From JAFLCL01 sp039809495 (lineage in GTDB: Bacteria > Myxococcota_A > Polyangia > Polyangiales > Sandaracinaceae), in NCBI GenBank assembly GCA_039809495.1, contig JBDHVC010000016.1:21161-85160 (forward strand): a DNA stretch of 64,000 bases, given 5' to 3'. Under the pieces are notes generated by a model. The model worked only from the letters and a program-made list of their open reading frames with translations, ran no database searches and was not told the origin of the DNA. Position numbers and translations under genes: made by a program. Shown in pieces: positions 62,979 to 64,000 of this stretch. Position 1 is the first letter of the stretch. Each line of letters opens with the position of its first letter.

Positions 62979-64000
62979 TTACTCGCTCGGCGCCGACTCG
63001 CTCGGCGCGTCGTCCTCCCCGCCGCGCGCTCCCGTGGGCGCGATCCGGACGTGCGCGCGCGCGCTCGCCGCGCAGGCGCGATCCTCGATCCGATCGCAGA
63101 GCTCCGCCTCGATCCGCCACGCCTCCTCGAGCGAGGGGTCGAGCTCGCGCGCCTCCCGCGCGTGGGCGAGCGCCCCCCGCGCGTCGCCCTCCTCGCGCAG
63201 GAGCGCGGCCGCGACGAGGCGCACCGCCGGATCGAAGGGGTCGTCGTCGAGCAGCCCCGAAAGGCGCGCCCGCGCCGCGGCGAGATCGCCGAGCAGCACG
63301 TCGATCGCCGCGATCCGTAGCCGCGCCTCGTGGCCGATCGCCGGATCGGGCTCGAGCTCGAGCAGCGCCTCCCGCGCGGGCTCGAGCTCCCCGCGGCGCG
63401 CGCGCAAGAGCGCGTGGACGAAGCGCGCGCTCGTCGCCTCCGGGTCGAGTTCGAGCGCCTGGCGCACCCGCTCTCCGGCCGCGATCGGTCGCCCGGTCCG
63501 GAGCTCCGCCCACGCGAGCAGGCCGAGCGCCTCGGGATCGTCGGGGCGCGCCGCGACGAGGCGCAGGAGATGCGCGCGCGCCTCCACGACGCGCCCGGTC
63601 CGCACCAAGAGGCGCGCGAGCTGGACGCGCGGCTCGGGGCGCAGCGGATCGATCGAGAGGGCGCGCAGATACGCCCGCGAGGCGTCGGCCTCCTCGCCCC
63701 GCCGCTCGAGCACGATCCCGAGGTCGGACCAGGCCTCCACGAAGTCCTCTCGCGCCCGGAGCGCGGCCCGGAGCTCGGCCTCCGCGCCGCCGAGGTCGCC
63801 GCGCGCGAGGCGGACGAGCCCGAGGTTGGCGTGGGCCTCGGGCGCGCTCGGATCGACCTCGAGGGCGAGCCGCAGGCTCGCCTCCGCGTCCTCGAGGCGG
63901 CCCGCGGCGAGCGCCTGGGCGCCCTCGTCCGAGAGCGACCGCGCGAGGCTCGAGCTCGCCCCGGCGCCGCAGCCGGCGAGGGCGAGGCCGAGCGCGGCCG
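62979..64000 (-). CDS. TPR-repeat lipoprotein, 5' end beyond the window
   Basis: The frame is open from the TAA at 62981-62979 to the window edge. Read from the edge, LALAGCGAGASSS is a lipoprotein signal end with a lipobox cysteine, so the start codon lies only a few codons outside. The rest is six to eight TPR units (SLRLALEVDPSAPEAHANLG, AGERVRQALELDPEATSARF), with an acidic tail. Starting at the internal GTG 63740 would lose the signal and the first repeats. It precedes the HExxH protein gene. Confidence 0.82.
   Translation of the reverse strand, partial: AALGLALAGCGAGASSSLARSLSDEGAQALAAGRLEDAEASLRLALEVDPSAPEAHANLGLVRLARGDLGGAEAELRAALRAREDFVEAWSDLGIVLERRGEEADASRAYLRALSIDPLRPEPRVQLARLLVRTGRVVEARAHLLRLVAARPDDPEALGLLAWAELRTGRPIAAGERVRQALELDPEATSARFVHALLRARRGELEPAREALLELEPDPAIGHEARLRIAAIDVLLGDLAAARARLSGLLDDDPFDPAVRLVAAALLREEGDARGALAHAREARELDPSLEEAWRIEAELCDRIEDRACAASARAHVRIAPTGARGGEDDAPSESAPSE

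Overview
The window is very GC-rich, densely coded DNA from a Gram-negative bacterium, most likely a myxobacterium of the Sandaracinus/Polyangiales kind. That assignment is an inference from several things: a secreted FG-GAP protein ending in a MYXO-CTERM-like tail, DUF4388 and Roadblock signalling genes, LolA and lipoproteins, many histidine kinases, and GTG starts with overlapping stop/start junctions. No rRNA, tRNA, CRISPR array or insertion sequence was recognised. No gene-free stretch is longer than about 225 bases.

Layout. 1-6536: start of a lipoprotein gene, murC-ftsQ (a reduced division/cell-wall cluster), a short-chain dehydrogenase, an orphan FliO-like membrane protein, and a secreted phosphodiester-glycosidase/FG-GAP protein. 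6580-9093: a visibly less GC-rich block of three minus-strand genes (methyltransferase, HAD phosphatase, ATP-grasp ligase) that looks acquired. 9305-12317: a tandem double histidine kinase and a stand-alone DUF234-type ATPase behind an AT-rich promoter. 12542-25053: a surface-polysaccharide locus with a UDP-sugar dehydrogenase and epimerase, an FdtA-type ketoisomerase, an acyltransferase and an aminotransferase for a 3-acylamino-3,6-dideoxyhexose, a Wzx flippase, three glycosyltransferases, an asparagine synthase-like amidotransferase and an EpsG-like polymerase. 25058-30514: housekeeping genes (FabH, class I aldolase, LolA, a small heavy-metal-binding protein with a structured leader, hydroxyacyl-CoA dehydrogenase, a DUF1385 membrane protein).

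30519-43493: an alkaline-phosphatase-superfamily enzyme, a membrane histidine kinase and a receiver protein, a sigma-54 activator overlapping a LuxC-like reductase, a seven-repeat PLL-like lectin, a SpoU/TrmH methyltransferase, an ECF sigma/anti-sigma operon, and PcrA/UvrD helicase. 43509-50202: Lon, RF1, a second phosphatase paralogue, a glutathione transferase-like gene, ribosomal protein L31 and acylphosphatase. 50346-53945: a HEAT/TPR membrane protein, then a two-gene module of an ABC/SMC-like ATPase and a DUF4276/TOPRIM-like protein, the best candidate for a phage-defence system here.

53981-59433: a tight seven-gene minus-strand operon with two TPR proteins (one with a receiver-like domain and DUF4388), a ParA-like ATPase broken by one in-frame TGA, two Roadblock-type proteins, a V4R-like protein and a 95-residue protein. 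Its stops and starts overlap almost throughout, and it is the strongest candidate for an uncharacterised signalling or localisation system. 59507-64000: a PLP-dependent D-cysteine desulfhydrase/ACC-deaminase-like enzyme, a membrane HExxH-TPR protein, and a TPR lipoprotein running off the window.
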